From an uncultured Collinsella sp. (GTDB lineage Bacteria; Actinomycetota; Coriobacteriia; Coriobacteriales; Coriobacteriaceae), in NCBI GenBank assembly GCA_958418185.1, contig CATZEP010000002.1, positions 1 through 64,000 on the forward strand: a stretch of 64,000 nucleotides of DNA, given 5' to 3'. The first letter of the stretch is position 1. Each line of letters starts with the position of its first letter. The translations under genes and the position numbers were made by a program. Below the pieces are notes generated by a model. The model searched no databases, was not told where the DNA came from, and worked only from the letters and a program-made list of their open reading frames with translations. Below, piece after piece: positions 1 through 6,703 of the stretch.

Positions 1-342
1 CCGCTCGCACGGGCGCATTGCTCCGTTGGCCTCCCTCACCATAATCTCGCCAATACTGGAATCGGACTCGTGAAGGACCAGCTCCATGTCAGGGTCCTCG
101 GGCAACGGTACTTCCCGAACAGGGCGGTCAACCTTATAAACCTTGCCCGACACGCTCACGTAGCCCAAGAGCGATATGTGAGTTTTGCCGACGAATTCGA
201 CGACATAGCACGACTCTTTGGGGTCCTCGCCAAAGACTTTCCAGACAACACCATATGAGCGCCCCGCAGGCTGCTCTGGCATCGATGGAAAACGCTTTTT
301 GGGGTCGAGAAACCTGAGCTTGTATGTCGGACGCTCTGCCAC
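1..342 (-). CDS. Hypothetical protein, C-terminus cut by window edge
   Basis: I do not recognise this gene. A GTG at 340-342 preceded by AGGGTGAT opens 114 codons without a stop to the window edge, so the C-terminus is missing. The start reads VAERPTYKLRFLDPKKRFP and continues with a beta-rich soluble sequence (GVVWKVFGEDP, YVVEFVGKTHISLLGYVSV) without a signal peptide or membrane segment. The coding call rests on the open frame, the ribosome site and a codon pattern like its neighbours. An open frame on the opposite strand looks like a shadow. Confidence 0.55.
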   Translation of the reverse strand, partial: MAERPTYKLRFLDPKKRFPSMPEQPAGRSYGVVWKVFGEDPKESCYVVEFVGKTHISLLGYVSVSGKVYKVDRPVREVPLPEDPDMELVLHESDSSIGEIMVREANGAMRPCER

Positions 343-492
343 GAAATATCACCCTGATCAGTCGTTGAAAGAAGGAGCGGTCGCGGATGGGCCGCGACAC
401 CTACTCGGAATCTTACACGAGTCGATAAGAAATAGTCTCCCGCGGACGGCGGCGCACGATTCCAGTCGAGCTTCTGGTGTCGAATGCCGCCA

Positions 493-744
493 TAAAAGAA
501 AAGCCCCCGTTACCGGAGGCTTTCGATTTCAATTGGTGCGGCGTATAGGATTCCGCGCATCCGCTTCGCGGATCCGCACCGGCTTCGCCCGCCTGCCGGC
601 GCGCTCGCCCGCTCGCTACGGACGCTCCGCGTCCGCTTCACGCTCGCGCCTCGACCGAGGTTCGAATCCATGCGGTGTTTACGTAAAAGAAAAGCCCCCG
701 TTGCCGGAGGCTTTCAATTTCAATTGGTGCGGCGTATAGGATTC
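493..744 (-). repeat. tRNA-Arg 3'-end/terminator duplication with GC-rich insert, unit 1
   Basis: The 61 bp at 684-744 (tRNA 3' end from the T-loop, CCA and terminator) recur at 493-553 with two mismatches. Between the copies, 554-683 is a GC-rich insert of about 130 bp. It holds the hairpins ATCCGC-TTC-GCGGAT and GGACGC-TCC-GCGTCC and ends with a T-loop-like GGTTCGAATCC in inverse orientation to the tRNA. No open frame in it looks real. From 532 to 801 the sequence equals 1387-1656 base for base as read. Confidence 0.85.
685..716 (-). terminator. Terminator of tRNA-Arg copy 1
   Basis: On the minus strand the tRNA is followed by the hairpin AAGCCTCC-GGCAAC-GGGGGCTT and a T-rich tail (TTTTCTTTT). 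This is a classic intrinsic terminator. A near copy at 494-523 follows the partial tRNA end of the repeat. Confidence 0.8.
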
Positions 745-801
745 GAACCTATGACGTTCTGATTCGTAGTCAGACCCTCTATCCAGCTGAGGTAACGCCG
801 C
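725..801 (-). tRNA. tRNA-Arg(ACG), copy 1
   Basis: A full cloverleaf reads from the minus strand: acceptor GCGGCGT pairs with ACGCCGC, the anticodon loop is CTACGAA with anticodon ACG, the T-loop is TTCGAAT, and CCA is encoded at 725-727. At 77 nt with CCA it is a normal length. It is identical to copies 2 and 3. ACG is normally edited to ICG by TadA to read CGN codons, which is family knowledge. Confidence 0.97.
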
Positions 802-813
802 GACTTGCTGATT

Positions 814-842
814 ATTATGCACATGGACTGAATATTGGTCAA
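814..842 (-). promoter_or_regulatory. Promoter of tRNA-Arg copy 1
   Basis: On the minus strand TTGACC (837-842) and CATAAT (814-819) are separated by 17 bp, about 13 bp before the tRNA. An AT tract containing AACTTTTTTCGAAAA lies just upstream of the -35 and may act as an UP element. Confidence 0.75.
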
Positions 843-917
843 GCACTTTTCGAAAAAAGTTATCAAATTTAATTTTTACTCATTTTTGACCACTTGCGCA
901 ATCTTCAACGCATCGCG

Positions 918-1168
918 ATATAAGAAAAGCCCCCGTTGCCGGGAGCTTCAAGATCAATTGGTGCGGCGTATAGGATTCCGCGCATCCGCTGCGCGAATCC
1001 GCGCCGGCTTCGCCCGCCTGCCGGCGTGCTCGCCCGCTCGCTGAAAACGCTCCGCGTTTTCTTGACGCTCGCGCCTCGACCGAGGTTCGAATCTCCGCAA
1101 TGCTCCCATATAAGAAAAGCCCCCGTTGCCGGGAGCTTTAAAGTCAATTGGTGCGGCGTATAGGATTC
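918..1168 (-). repeat. tRNA-Arg 3'-end/terminator duplication with GC-rich insert, unit 2
   Basis: The 61 bp at 1108-1168 (terminator, CCA and acceptor to the T-loop) are duplicated at 918-978 around an insert at 979-1107. This insert differs from units 1 and 3 at many bases. Its second hairpin is AAAACGC-TCC-GCGTTTT where units 1 and 3 have GGACGC-TCC-GCGTCC, so both sides of the stem changed together. Confidence 0.85.
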
Positions 1169-1225
1169 GAACCTATGACGTTCTGATTCGTAGTCAGACC
1201 CTCTATCCAGCTGAGGTAACGCCGC
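1149..1225 (-). tRNA. tRNA-Arg(ACG), copy 2
   Basis: Identical in sequence to copy 1, with the acceptor GCGGCGT/ACGCCGC, anticodon ACG and encoded CCA at 1149-1151. Its terminator (1111-1140) has a slightly different stem, with CCGGGAGC on the plus strand. Confidence 0.97.
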
Positions 1226-1237
1226 AACGCACGGATT

Positions 1238-1266
1238 ATTATGCACGCGAGCCCCCGATGGGTCAA
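1238..1266 (-). promoter_or_regulatory. Promoter of tRNA-Arg copy 2
   Basis: TTGACC (1261-1266) and CATAAT (1238-1243) on the minus strand, spacer 17 bp. An A/T tract (AAATTTTTTCAAATTG) sits upstream. The architecture matches copy 1. Confidence 0.75.
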
Positions 1267-1317
1267 GCGACAATTTGAAAAAATTTTACGGAGTGGTGAT
1301 TAGGCTGTTCACACCCC

Positions 1318-1341
1318 GACCGAGGTTCGAATCCATGCATG
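1318..1341. repeat. Orphan right end of the tRNA-linked insert
   Basis: The sequence CGACCGAGGTTCGAATCC at about 1318-1335 is the right end of the inserts in units 1 to 3, but no insert body precedes it. It sits directly left of the partial tRNA/terminator copy of unit 3 and looks like the scar of a fourth, deleted insert. Confidence 0.7.
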
Positions 1342-1350
1342 GTTTCCAAA

Positions 1351-1599
1351 AAAGAAAAGTCCCCGTTGCCGGAGGCTTCAAGTTCGATTGGTGCGGCGTA
1401 TAGGATTCCGCGCATCCGCTTCGCGGATCCGCACCGGCTTCGCCCGCCTGCCGGCGCGCTCGCCCGCTCGCTACGGACGCTCCGCGTCCGCTTCACGCTC
1501 GCGCCTCGACCGAGGTTCGAATCCATGCGGTGTTTACGTAAAAGAAAAGCCCCCGTTGCCGGAGGCTTTCAATTTCAATTGGTGCGGCGTATAGGATTC
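1351..1599 (-). repeat. tRNA-Arg 3'-end/terminator duplication with GC-rich insert, unit 3
   Basis: The terminator plus tRNA 3' end at 1541-1599 recurs at 1351-1408, with a few changes and one indel, around an insert (1409-1540) identical to the unit 1 insert. Units 1 and 3 probably arose by recent duplication or gene conversion, while unit 2 between them has diverged. Confidence 0.85.
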
Positions 1600-1656
1600 G
1601 AACCTATGACGTTCTGATTCGTAGTCAGACCCTCTATCCAGCTGAGGTAACGCCGC
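1580..1656 (-). tRNA. tRNA-Arg(ACG), copy 3
   Basis: The third identical tRNA-Arg(ACG), 77 nt with encoded CCA at 1580-1582. Its terminator lies at 1541-1572 on the minus strand. It is transcribed first in the left-pointing array, although each copy has its own promoter and terminator. Confidence 0.97.
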
Positions 1657-1668
1657 AGCGCAAGACAT

Positions 1669-1697
1669 ATAAAACCACTTTAGTTAGTTGGAGTCAA
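1669..1697 (-). promoter_or_regulatory. Promoter of tRNA-Arg copy 3
   Basis: TTGACT (1692-1697) and TTTTAT (1669-1674) on the minus strand with 17 bp between them. The -10 is weaker than those of copies 1 and 2. An A/T tract (TTCAAAAAGTTTGAG) precedes the -35. Confidence 0.6.
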
Positions 1698-1730
1698 GCA
1701 CAATCTCAAACTTTTTGAAGAATATGTTCC

Positions 1731-2108
1731 TCACGCAGCTCCGCATGCGCCAACGTCCCCCATGCGATCAATCGGCTTTTCAACCACATCGAACCCGGCA
1801 CCGAGCTCCCTCAACAGCGAGCGCACCCGCTGGGCACAGTCATAATCGGCAAACGAGATACTCAACATGCGCGCCACCTGGTTAGAAGTCTCAACTCCAT
1901 AGAACCGCTCAAGCGCCACAAGCCCCTCGTGCGTCACAAAAGTCTCGACTACATGCGACGACTCCTCAAAACACCATTGGGTCAACGGGCCCTCGCTCGT
2001 CTGCCGCACCACCAAACCACCCACACCCGATGGCTCACACGTAACTAGTAAGTGCTCCCCACCTTCATCGCTCTCAAACAAAACTACCCGCTCATCAAAC
2101 AGCTCCAT
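1731..2108 (-). CDS. Hypothetical protein, 125 aa
   Basis: I do not recognise this family. The soluble 125-residue protein begins MELFDERVVLFESDEGGEH and has no signal peptide or membrane segment. The middle (HVVETFVTHEGLVALERFYGV) and the end (YDCAQRVRSLLRELG) look helical. The purine-rich GGAAGGGG lies upstream of the ATG at 2108. Base composition is lower in GC than the housekeeping genes nearby, and it stands alone between the tRNA-Arg array and serS, so recent acquisition is possible. Confidence 0.6.
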   Translation of the reverse strand: MELFDERVVLFESDEGGEHLLVTCEPSGVGGLVVRQTSEGPLTQWCFEESSHVVETFVTHEGLVALERFYGVETSNQVARMLSISFADYDCAQRVRSLLRELGAGFDVVEKPIDRMGDVGACGAA

Positions 2109-2227
2109 CGCATCCCCTTCCTCTCGCTTCTATTTAACATAAGCATAGCAGGTAGATGGCTATATACAGAACGTTTGTTCGTGTGTTTTCTATTGAGCTG
2201 TCCGCACGATATGGTATAGCTCCGCAC

Positions 2228-2262
2228 ACAAAAAGGGCGCCCCAGAAAGGAGCGCCCTTGCA
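2228..2262 (-). terminator. Terminator of serS
   Basis: Minus-strand hairpin AAGGGCGCTCC-TTTCT-GGGGCGCCCTT followed by TTTTTG, about 20 bp after the serS stop. Confidence 0.8.
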
Positions 2263-2281
2263 AATCGCTTATGTAGGCAAC

Positions 2282-3565
2282 CTACGCGACCGGCTCGATC
2301 TTCTCGAGGCCGCCCATGTAAGGACGAAGAACCTCGGGAATCGTGATGGTGCCGTCGGCGTTCTGGTAGTTCTCCAGAATGGCGGCCATGGTGCGGCCAG
2401 CCGGCAGACCGGAACCGTTGAGGGTGTGCAGATAGCGCGAGCCCTTGAAATTCTCGGGGTCGCGATACTTGATGTTGGCGCGACGGGCCTGGAAGTCGCC
2501 GCAGTTGGAGCAGGAGCTGATCTCCTTGTAGGCGTTGTAGCTCGGCAGCCAAACTTCGATGTCGTAGGTCTGACGGGCAGAGAAGCCCAGGTCGCCGGTG
2601 CACAGGCTAATCACACGATACGGGAGACCCAGCTGCTGCAGCAGGTACTCGGCCTCGGCGGTCATGCTCTCGAGCTCCTCGTCGGACTCCTCCGGCTTGG
2701 CAAACTTGACCATCTCGACCTTGTCGAACTCGTGCTGGCGGATGATGCCGCGGGTGTCGCGACCAGCGGAGCCGGCCTCCTCGCGGAAGCAGGGGGTGAA
2801 GGCGGTGTAGCGGCGCGGCAGGGTATCAGCATCGAGAACCTCGCCGGCGTGCAGGTTGGTAAGCACGACCTCGGCGGTGGGAATCAGGAAGTTGTCGCCC
2901 GAGACGTGATAGGCGTCGTCCTCGAACTTGGGCAGCTGACCCGTGCCAAACATGGTCTGACGCTTGACGACGATGGGCGGCCACCACTCCTTAAAACCAC
3001 GGCTGGTGTGCGTGTCAAGGAAGAAGTTGATGAGGGCGCGCTCAAGACGGGCGCCGGCGCCACCGAGAACGGTAAAGCGGCTGCCGGAGAGCTTGTTGCC
3101 GCGCTCGAAATCGAGGATGTCGAGATCGGTGCCCAGATCCCAGTGCGGCTTAAAGTCGAAGTCGAACTCGCGCGGGGTGCCCCAACGACGGCGCTCGATG
3201 TTCTCGTCCTCGTCCTTGCCGTACGGCGTGGCCTCGCAAGGGATGTTGGGCAGGTGAGCCATGAAGTCGTACTGCTCCTGCTCGAGAGCAGTGCGGCGCT
3301 CGGCCAGACCGTCAATCTTCTCGTTGACGGCGCGCACGGCCTCCTTGGCGGCCTCGGCCTCGTCCTTCTTGCCCTCCTTCATCAGGGCGCCGATCTTCTT
3401 GGACTCGGCATTACGCGTGGCCTGGAGCTCCTCGACCTCGGTGATGACGGCACGGCGCTCGTCGTCGAGCTCGAAGAACTTCTCTCGATCCCAAGACGTC
3501 TGGCGGTTGGCCATGGCGGTATCGATGGCATCGGGGTTCTCGCGAACAAACTTGATATCAAGCAT
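2282..3565 (-). CDS. serS: Serine--tRNA ligase
   Basis: Charges tRNA-Ser with serine in the cytoplasm, and also tRNA-Sec where present. The product of 427 residues has the class II layout: an N-terminal helical tRNA-binding arm (about residues 1-110, rich in Lys/Glu heptads), motif 2 around [14 protein letters not shown], and motif 3 around [14 protein letters not shown] near the C-terminus. I start at [14 protein letters not shown] (ATG 3563-3565) because GGAGG lies 5 nt upstream and this is the usual SerRS N-terminus. An in-frame ATG nine codons earlier has no such site. Length matches the family. A terminator follows at 2228-2262. Confidence 0.97.
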   Translation of the reverse strand: MLDIKFVRENPDAIDTAMANRQTSWDREKFFELDDERRAVITEVEELQATRNAESKKIGALMKEGKKDEAEAAKEAVRAVNEKIDGLAERRTALEQEQYDFMAHLPNIPCEATPYGKDEDENIERRRWGTPREFDFDFKPHWDLGTDLDILDFERGNKLSGSRFTVLGGAGARLERALINFFLDTHTSRGFKEWWPPIVVKRQTMFGTGQLPKFEDDAYHVSGDNFLIPTAEVVLTNLHAGEVLDADTLPRRYTAFTPCFREEAGSAGRDTRGIIRQHEFDKVEMVKFAKPEESDEELESMTAEAEYLLQQLGLPYRVISLCTGDLGFSARQTYDIEVWLPSYNAYKEISSCSNCGDFQARRANIKYRDPENFKGSRYLHTLNGSGLPAGRTMAAILENYQNADGTITIPEVLRPYMGGLEKIEPVA

Positions 3566-3605
3566 TAGATCCTCCGGCGATATACATTCCATTTAGGTTG
3601 CAACC

Positions 3606-3635
3606 TTGTACATGTATGGGCAAGTATATACTTAT
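3606..3635 (+). promoter_or_regulatory. Candidate promoter of the small membrane-protein gene
   Basis: TTGTAC at 3606-3611 and TACTTA at 3629-3634 are 17 bp apart, about 40 bp before the ATG at 3677. An alternative -10, TATACT at 3627-3632, gives a 15 bp spacer. The region is divergent with serS. Confidence 0.35.
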
Positions 3636-3676
3636 GAGCGTTTACGACCCAACCCAACTACGCAAGAAGGCACCCA

Positions 3677-3850
3677 ATGGACGCAGTTTTTTCCTTTTTG
3701 TTTGGCACCCGCACCGGTTTTGCCATCCTTTTCGCCGGCGGCATCCTACTGTTTGCGATTCTTGCCTTTGTAATGGAGAAGCGCACCCATAAGATGTATG
3801 TCGACCGCGGCCCCAAGGACGAGGACGATCAAGACAGCTTCTGGGACTAA
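3677..3850 (+). CDS. Small single-pass membrane protein, 57 aa
   Basis: A short gene of 57 residues. ATG at 3677-3679 is preceded by AAGAAGG at good spacing and the frame ends with TAA at 3848-3850. The protein starts MDAVFSFLFGTRTG, has one membrane helix (FAILFAGGILLFAILAFV, residues 15-32), then a positive stretch (EKRTHK) and a very acidic tail (PKDEDDQDSFWD). The charge pattern predicts the tail in the cytoplasm. Function is unknown. The good ribosome site, the membrane helix and the terminator directly after it support a real gene. Confidence 0.65.
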   Translation: MDAVFSFLFGTRTGFAILFAGGILLFAILAFVMEKRTHKMYVDRGPKDEDDQDSFWD

Positions 3851-4007
3851 CCTGCCAAAAAGGGACTGGTTTATTTTGGTCGGTTTTATCTGGTCAAACG
3901 CAAGCGCCTCGCAACTGGAATTGAGCCAGTTGCGAGGCGCTTTTCGCATATACGACAAAACCGCAGGAAAAACCTGCCAAAATAAACCTGTCCCTAAATG
4001 GCAGGTT
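3849..4007. repeat. Inverted-repeat element with nested perfect hairpin between convergent genes
   Basis: Arms of 39 nt at 3849-3887 and 3969-4007 are inverse copies (about 33 of 39 match, including GGTTTATTTTGG). Inside lies a perfect 17 bp stem (3902-3918 with 3925-3941; AAGCGCCTCGCAACTGG). The element fills the whole gap between the stop of the small membrane protein gene and the stop of proC, and its inner stem followed by TTTT can terminate the plus-strand transcript. Confidence 0.75.
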
Positions 4008-4778
4008 TTACTGGAGGGTGGCGTCGATGGCCTTGACCAGGGCGCTGCGCATGCCAGCATCCTCGAGCGCGACGACGCCCTTGATGGTGGCGCCGCCGGG
4101 TGAGCATACGGCATCCTTCATCGCCGCAGGATGCTGACCAGTCGCAAGCTGCAGCTTTGCCGTGCCCAGCACCATCTGGCTCACAATGCGATAGGCATCG
4201 GCGCGCGGGATACCGTGCTTGACGGCCGCGTCGCCCAAGGCCTCAATCGCCATGGCGACAAATGCCGGGGCGCAACCACCCACGGTGCCACCCACAAACA
4301 GCAGGCTCGTGTCGAGCTCGACGACAGTGCCAAGCTTACCGAGCAGGTCGAGCACCACGGCACGCTGCTCGCCGTTGAGCGTAGAGGACTTCTCGCAGGC
4401 GATGACGCCCTCGCCCACCGAAACCGGCGTGTTGGGCACCGTCGAGATATGCGCGACACCCGGCAGGACCTGCTCCCACTTGGCGCTATCCCAAGTCCAG
4501 GCGACCGAAAGGACAACCTTGTCGGCTAGAGCGTCCTTGAGCGGAGCGAAGACCTTCTCGATCATGTATGGCTTGACCGCAGCAACCACGATATCGGATG
4601 CAGCGACAACCTCCGCCGCATCACGACAGGCAACCATCCCACGCGTCTCACAACGCTCAACCAAGGCGTCGTAGTGGCCCGCGCAGGCGCACATATCGCT
4701 CGCAGCCACACCGGCGGCGATCCAGCCATCGGCCATAGCGCTCGCCATATTGCCAAAACCGACAAATCCGATCTTCAT
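4008..4778 (-). CDS. proC: Pyrroline-5-carboxylate reductase
   Basis: Last step of proline synthesis: reduces 1-pyrroline-5-carboxylate to proline with NAD(P)H in the cytosol. The 256-residue protein opens with the Rossmann motif MKIGFVGFGNMASAM and has the C-terminal dimerisation domain with the family signature around CSPGGATIKGVVALEDAG (about 220-237). It is slightly shorter than the usual 265-275 residues but complete. ATG at 4776-4778 starts exactly at the Rossmann strand. The upstream AGAGGA is rather distant, so the ribosome site is weak. Confidence 0.95.
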   Translation of the reverse strand: MKIGFVGFGNMASAMADGWIAAGVAASDMCACAGHYDALVERCETRGMVACRDAAEVVAASDIVVAAVKPYMIEKVFAPLKDALADKVVLSVAWTWDSAKWEQVLPGVAHISTVPNTPVSVGEGVIACEKSSTLNGEQRAVVLDLLGKLGTVVELDTSLLFVGGTVGGCAPAFVAMAIEALGDAAVKHGIPRADAYRIVSQMVLGTAKLQLATGQHPAAMKDAVCSPGGATIKGVVALEDAGMRSALVKAIDATLQ

Positions 4779-4851
4779 ATCTCATAGTCCTCTCAGACAC
4801 GCTCTTCAAAACGAAGGCTATTGTCCCACGGCATTGTTTCGTATTGCCGAC

Positions 4852-5322
4852 CTATTTGTGATACGGCTCGCCACGGCTGATCTTGCAGGCGCGGTAAACC
4901 TGCTCCAGCAGCACCACGCGCGCCAGGTTATGCGGCAAGGTAATGCGTCCAAAGCTGAGCATCTCGTCGGCTCGTGCGCGCACGTCATCGCTCACGCCGT
5001 CCGATCCGCCAATCACAAAGGCGATGTCGCTGTTACCACGCAGCATAAGATCATCGAGCCGCGCCGAAAGCTCCTCGCTCGAGCGCTCTTTGCCCTCAAT
5101 GGCCAGCAAGATCACATGCGCTCGAGGCGGCAGGGCTGCAAGAATCGCCGCCCCCTCCTTGTCGCGCGCGGCATCCACGCCGCCCGCCTTAGCCGGGTCG
5201 ATATCGGCCACCTCGCGGATATCCACCTTGGCATAGGCACCTAAGCGCTTGGTGTACTCGGCACACGCGTCCTTCCAAAAGCGCTCCTTGAGCTTACCGA
5301 CGCAAACGACGGTGTACTTCAC
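4852..5322 (-). CDS. rlmH: 23S rRNA (pseudouridine1915-N3)-methyltransferase RlmH
   Basis: Methylates pseudouridine 1915 in helix 69 of 23S rRNA in assembled 70S ribosomes (SPOUT family). Visible marks are the N-terminus MKYTVVCVGKLKERFW, the SAM-knot region FVIGGSDGVSDDV (about 105-117) and the C-terminal HNLARVVLLEQVYRA leading to EPYHK. I choose the second GTG (5320-5322), giving 156 residues, because AGGAG is then 9 nt upstream and the protein aligns with the family N-terminus. The first GTG two codons earlier would leave only 3 nt. The ribosome site overlaps the stop of the SPFH gene, so the two are probably cotranscribed. Confidence 0.95.
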   Translation of the reverse strand: MKYTVVCVGKLKERFWKDACAEYTKRLGAYAKVDIREVADIDPAKAGGVDAARDKEGAAILAALPPRAHVILLAIEGKERSSEELSARLDDLMLRGNSDIAFVIGGSDGVSDDVRARADEMLSFGRITLPHNLARVVLLEQVYRACKISRGEPYHK

Positions 5323-5328
5323 GCGCAC

Positions 5329-6267
5329 CTACTCCTTCGAATCGTTTTGAACTTTGCCGGCGGTCAGCATCTGCTCGAACATCGAGGCCGACTGCGAGAA
5401 ATCGCTCGGCAGCACGACCGTCGAGGTTTTACCCGTACGAGCGAACTCCGTCATCATCTCGGACCACTGCGTAAACATGAACAGCTGGTTGGCCTCGTCG
5501 TTGCCGACACCCGTCTCCTGGATGATCTCGAGTGAATCCTTGATGCCCAGCGCGATGGCCTTGCGCTGGTTGGCGATGCCTTCGCCCGCCTTTTCCATAG
5601 CCTCGGCCTCGGCGGTCGCCTCGGTAACGCGCTTGATGCGATCGGCCTCGGCGAGCTCCTGCGCAGCAGCGCGCTTGCGCTGGGCAGCGTTGATGTCGTT
5701 CATGGAGTTCTCGACCTCGGTCGGCAGTGCGATCTTGGTGATGAGTGTCGACACGAGGGTAAAGCCGTAGGCAGCCATCTGCTCGGACACGGTGGCATTA
5801 ACGTCCTTGGCGATGTCATCCTTCTTGGCAAAGACCTCATCGAGCGTGTAGACAGGGATGGAAGAGCGCAGGGCATCGGTGATGAAGTCGCGCATCTGGT
5901 CGACGGGCTCCTGCAGCATGTAGTAGCTCTTGTAGATACCCGAATCTGCCGGGCCGGCGCCCATGTCATAGCTCACGTGGTACTGAGCAGAGACCTCAAG
6001 GCCGATGGTCACGTTGTCCTGGGTCTTAACGTCGATGCCAAAACCGTTTTTCATGGTGCGCAGACTCACCGTGGCGGCCTTGCGGTCGATCACGGGCACC
6101 TTCACGTGGAAGCCCGCGTTGACGATGCGGTTAAACTTGCCCAAACGCTCGATGATCACGGCATGCTGCTGTTCAACGACATAGCAGGCGTTGGGGAGCA
6201 GCAGCAACAAAATGATGATGGGAAGTAGAAGGCTCGTAAGAGCAGCGATAATACCGGACAACAGCAT
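5329..6267 (-). CDS. SPFH/Band 7 (stomatin-like) membrane protein
   Basis: A 312-residue stomatin/prohibitin-type protein. An N-terminal membrane anchor (IIAALTSLLLPIIILLLLL, residues 5-23) is followed by the SPFH domain starting VVEQQHAVIIERLGKF. A helical stretch rich in Ala/Glu (AQELAEADRIKRVTEATAEAE, about 200-220) would form the coiled coil by which these proteins oligomerise into membrane microdomain scaffolds. ATG 6265-6267 has AGGAGAG 4 nt upstream. It lies directly before rlmH. Members often associate with NfeD or FtsH-type partners, but none is adjacent here. Confidence 0.88.
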   Translation of the reverse strand: MLLSGIIAALTSLLLPIIILLLLLPNACYVVEQQHAVIIERLGKFNRIVNAGFHVKVPVIDRKAATVSLRTMKNGFGIDVKTQDNVTIGLEVSAQYHVSYDMGAGPADSGIYKSYYMLQEPVDQMRDFITDALRSSIPVYTLDEVFAKKDDIAKDVNATVSEQMAAYGFTLVSTLITKIALPTEVENSMNDINAAQRKRAAAQELAEADRIKRVTEATAEAEAMEKAGEGIANQRKAIALGIKDSLEIIQETGVGNDEANQLFMFTQWSEMMTEFARTGKTSTVVLPSDFSQSASMFEQMLTAGKVQNDSKE

Positions 6268-6338
6268 GGTCTCTCCTCTGATAGGCACACGTTGGCACTA
6301 GGATACCCGCACGAAGCAGCCACGTGACACCAACAGGA

Positions 6339-6591
6339 GGCCCATAACAAAAAAGCCCCCATTGCTGGGAGCTCTTTCAATCAATGGTGCGGGCGAAAGG
6401 ACGTCCGCGTATCCGCTTCGCGGATCCGCACCGGCTTCGGCCGCCTGCCGGCGTCCTCGCCAGCTCGCTAAAAACGCTCCGCGTTTTCTTGACGCTCGCT
6501 CCTTCGCAGGTTCAAGCCCCTGCGATGGGCCCATAACAAAAAAGCCCCCATTGCTGGGAGCTCTTTCAATCAATGGTGCGGGCGAAAGGAC
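6339..6591 (-). repeat. tRNA-Leu 3'-end/terminator duplication with GC-rich insert
   Basis: A 64 bp direct repeat is exact as read: 6339-6402 and 6528-6591. It spans the 3' end of tRNA-Leu from the T-stem through CCA and the terminator. The insert between (6403-6527, 125 bp) is homologous to the tRNA-Arg inserts: the same ATCCGC-TTC-GCGGAT hairpin, the AAAACGC-TCC-GCGTTTT hairpin of unit 2, and a right end with an inverse T-loop. Here that T-loop is GGTTCAAGCCC, resembling tRNA-Leu rather than tRNA-Arg. Confidence 0.88.
6536..6566 (-). terminator. Terminator of tRNA-Leu
   Basis: Minus-strand hairpin AGCTCCC-AGCAAT-GGGGGCT followed by TTTTTTGTT. The copy at 6347-6377 belongs to the duplicated end. 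Confidence 0.8.
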
Positions 6592-6660
6592 TTGAACCTT
6601 CATGGGGTTGCCCCCATACGGACCTGAACCGTACGCGTCTGCCAATTCCGCCACGCCCGC
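6574..6660 (-). tRNA. tRNA-Leu(CAG)
   Basis: 87 nt with encoded CCA at 6574-6576. The acceptor GCGGGCG pairs with CGCCCGC, the anticodon loop TTCAGGT carries CAG, there is a long variable arm (TGGGGGCAACCCCA) typical of class II tRNA-Leu, and the T-loop is TTCAAGT. Reads CUG. Confidence 0.97.
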
Positions 6661-6671
6661 GTGCAGGAATT

Positions 6672-6700
6672 AGAATAACGGAGCGCCATCGCGAACGCAA
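6672..6700 (-). promoter_or_regulatory. Promoter of tRNA-Leu
   Basis: TTGCGT (6695-6700) and TATTCT (6672-6677) on the minus strand, 17 bp apart. The flanks (AAAAATAGTTC before the -35, CTCCGT before the -10) match the tRNA-Val promoter at 54742-54770, so this is a shared stable-RNA promoter design. Confidence 0.75.
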
Positions 6701-6703
6701 GAA

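Noticed and set aside
493..553. Partial tRNA-Arg end as an additional tRNA gene
   Set aside because: Only the 3' end from the T-loop is present; there is no D-arm or anticodon arm. The same holds for 918-978, 1351-1408 and 6339-6402.
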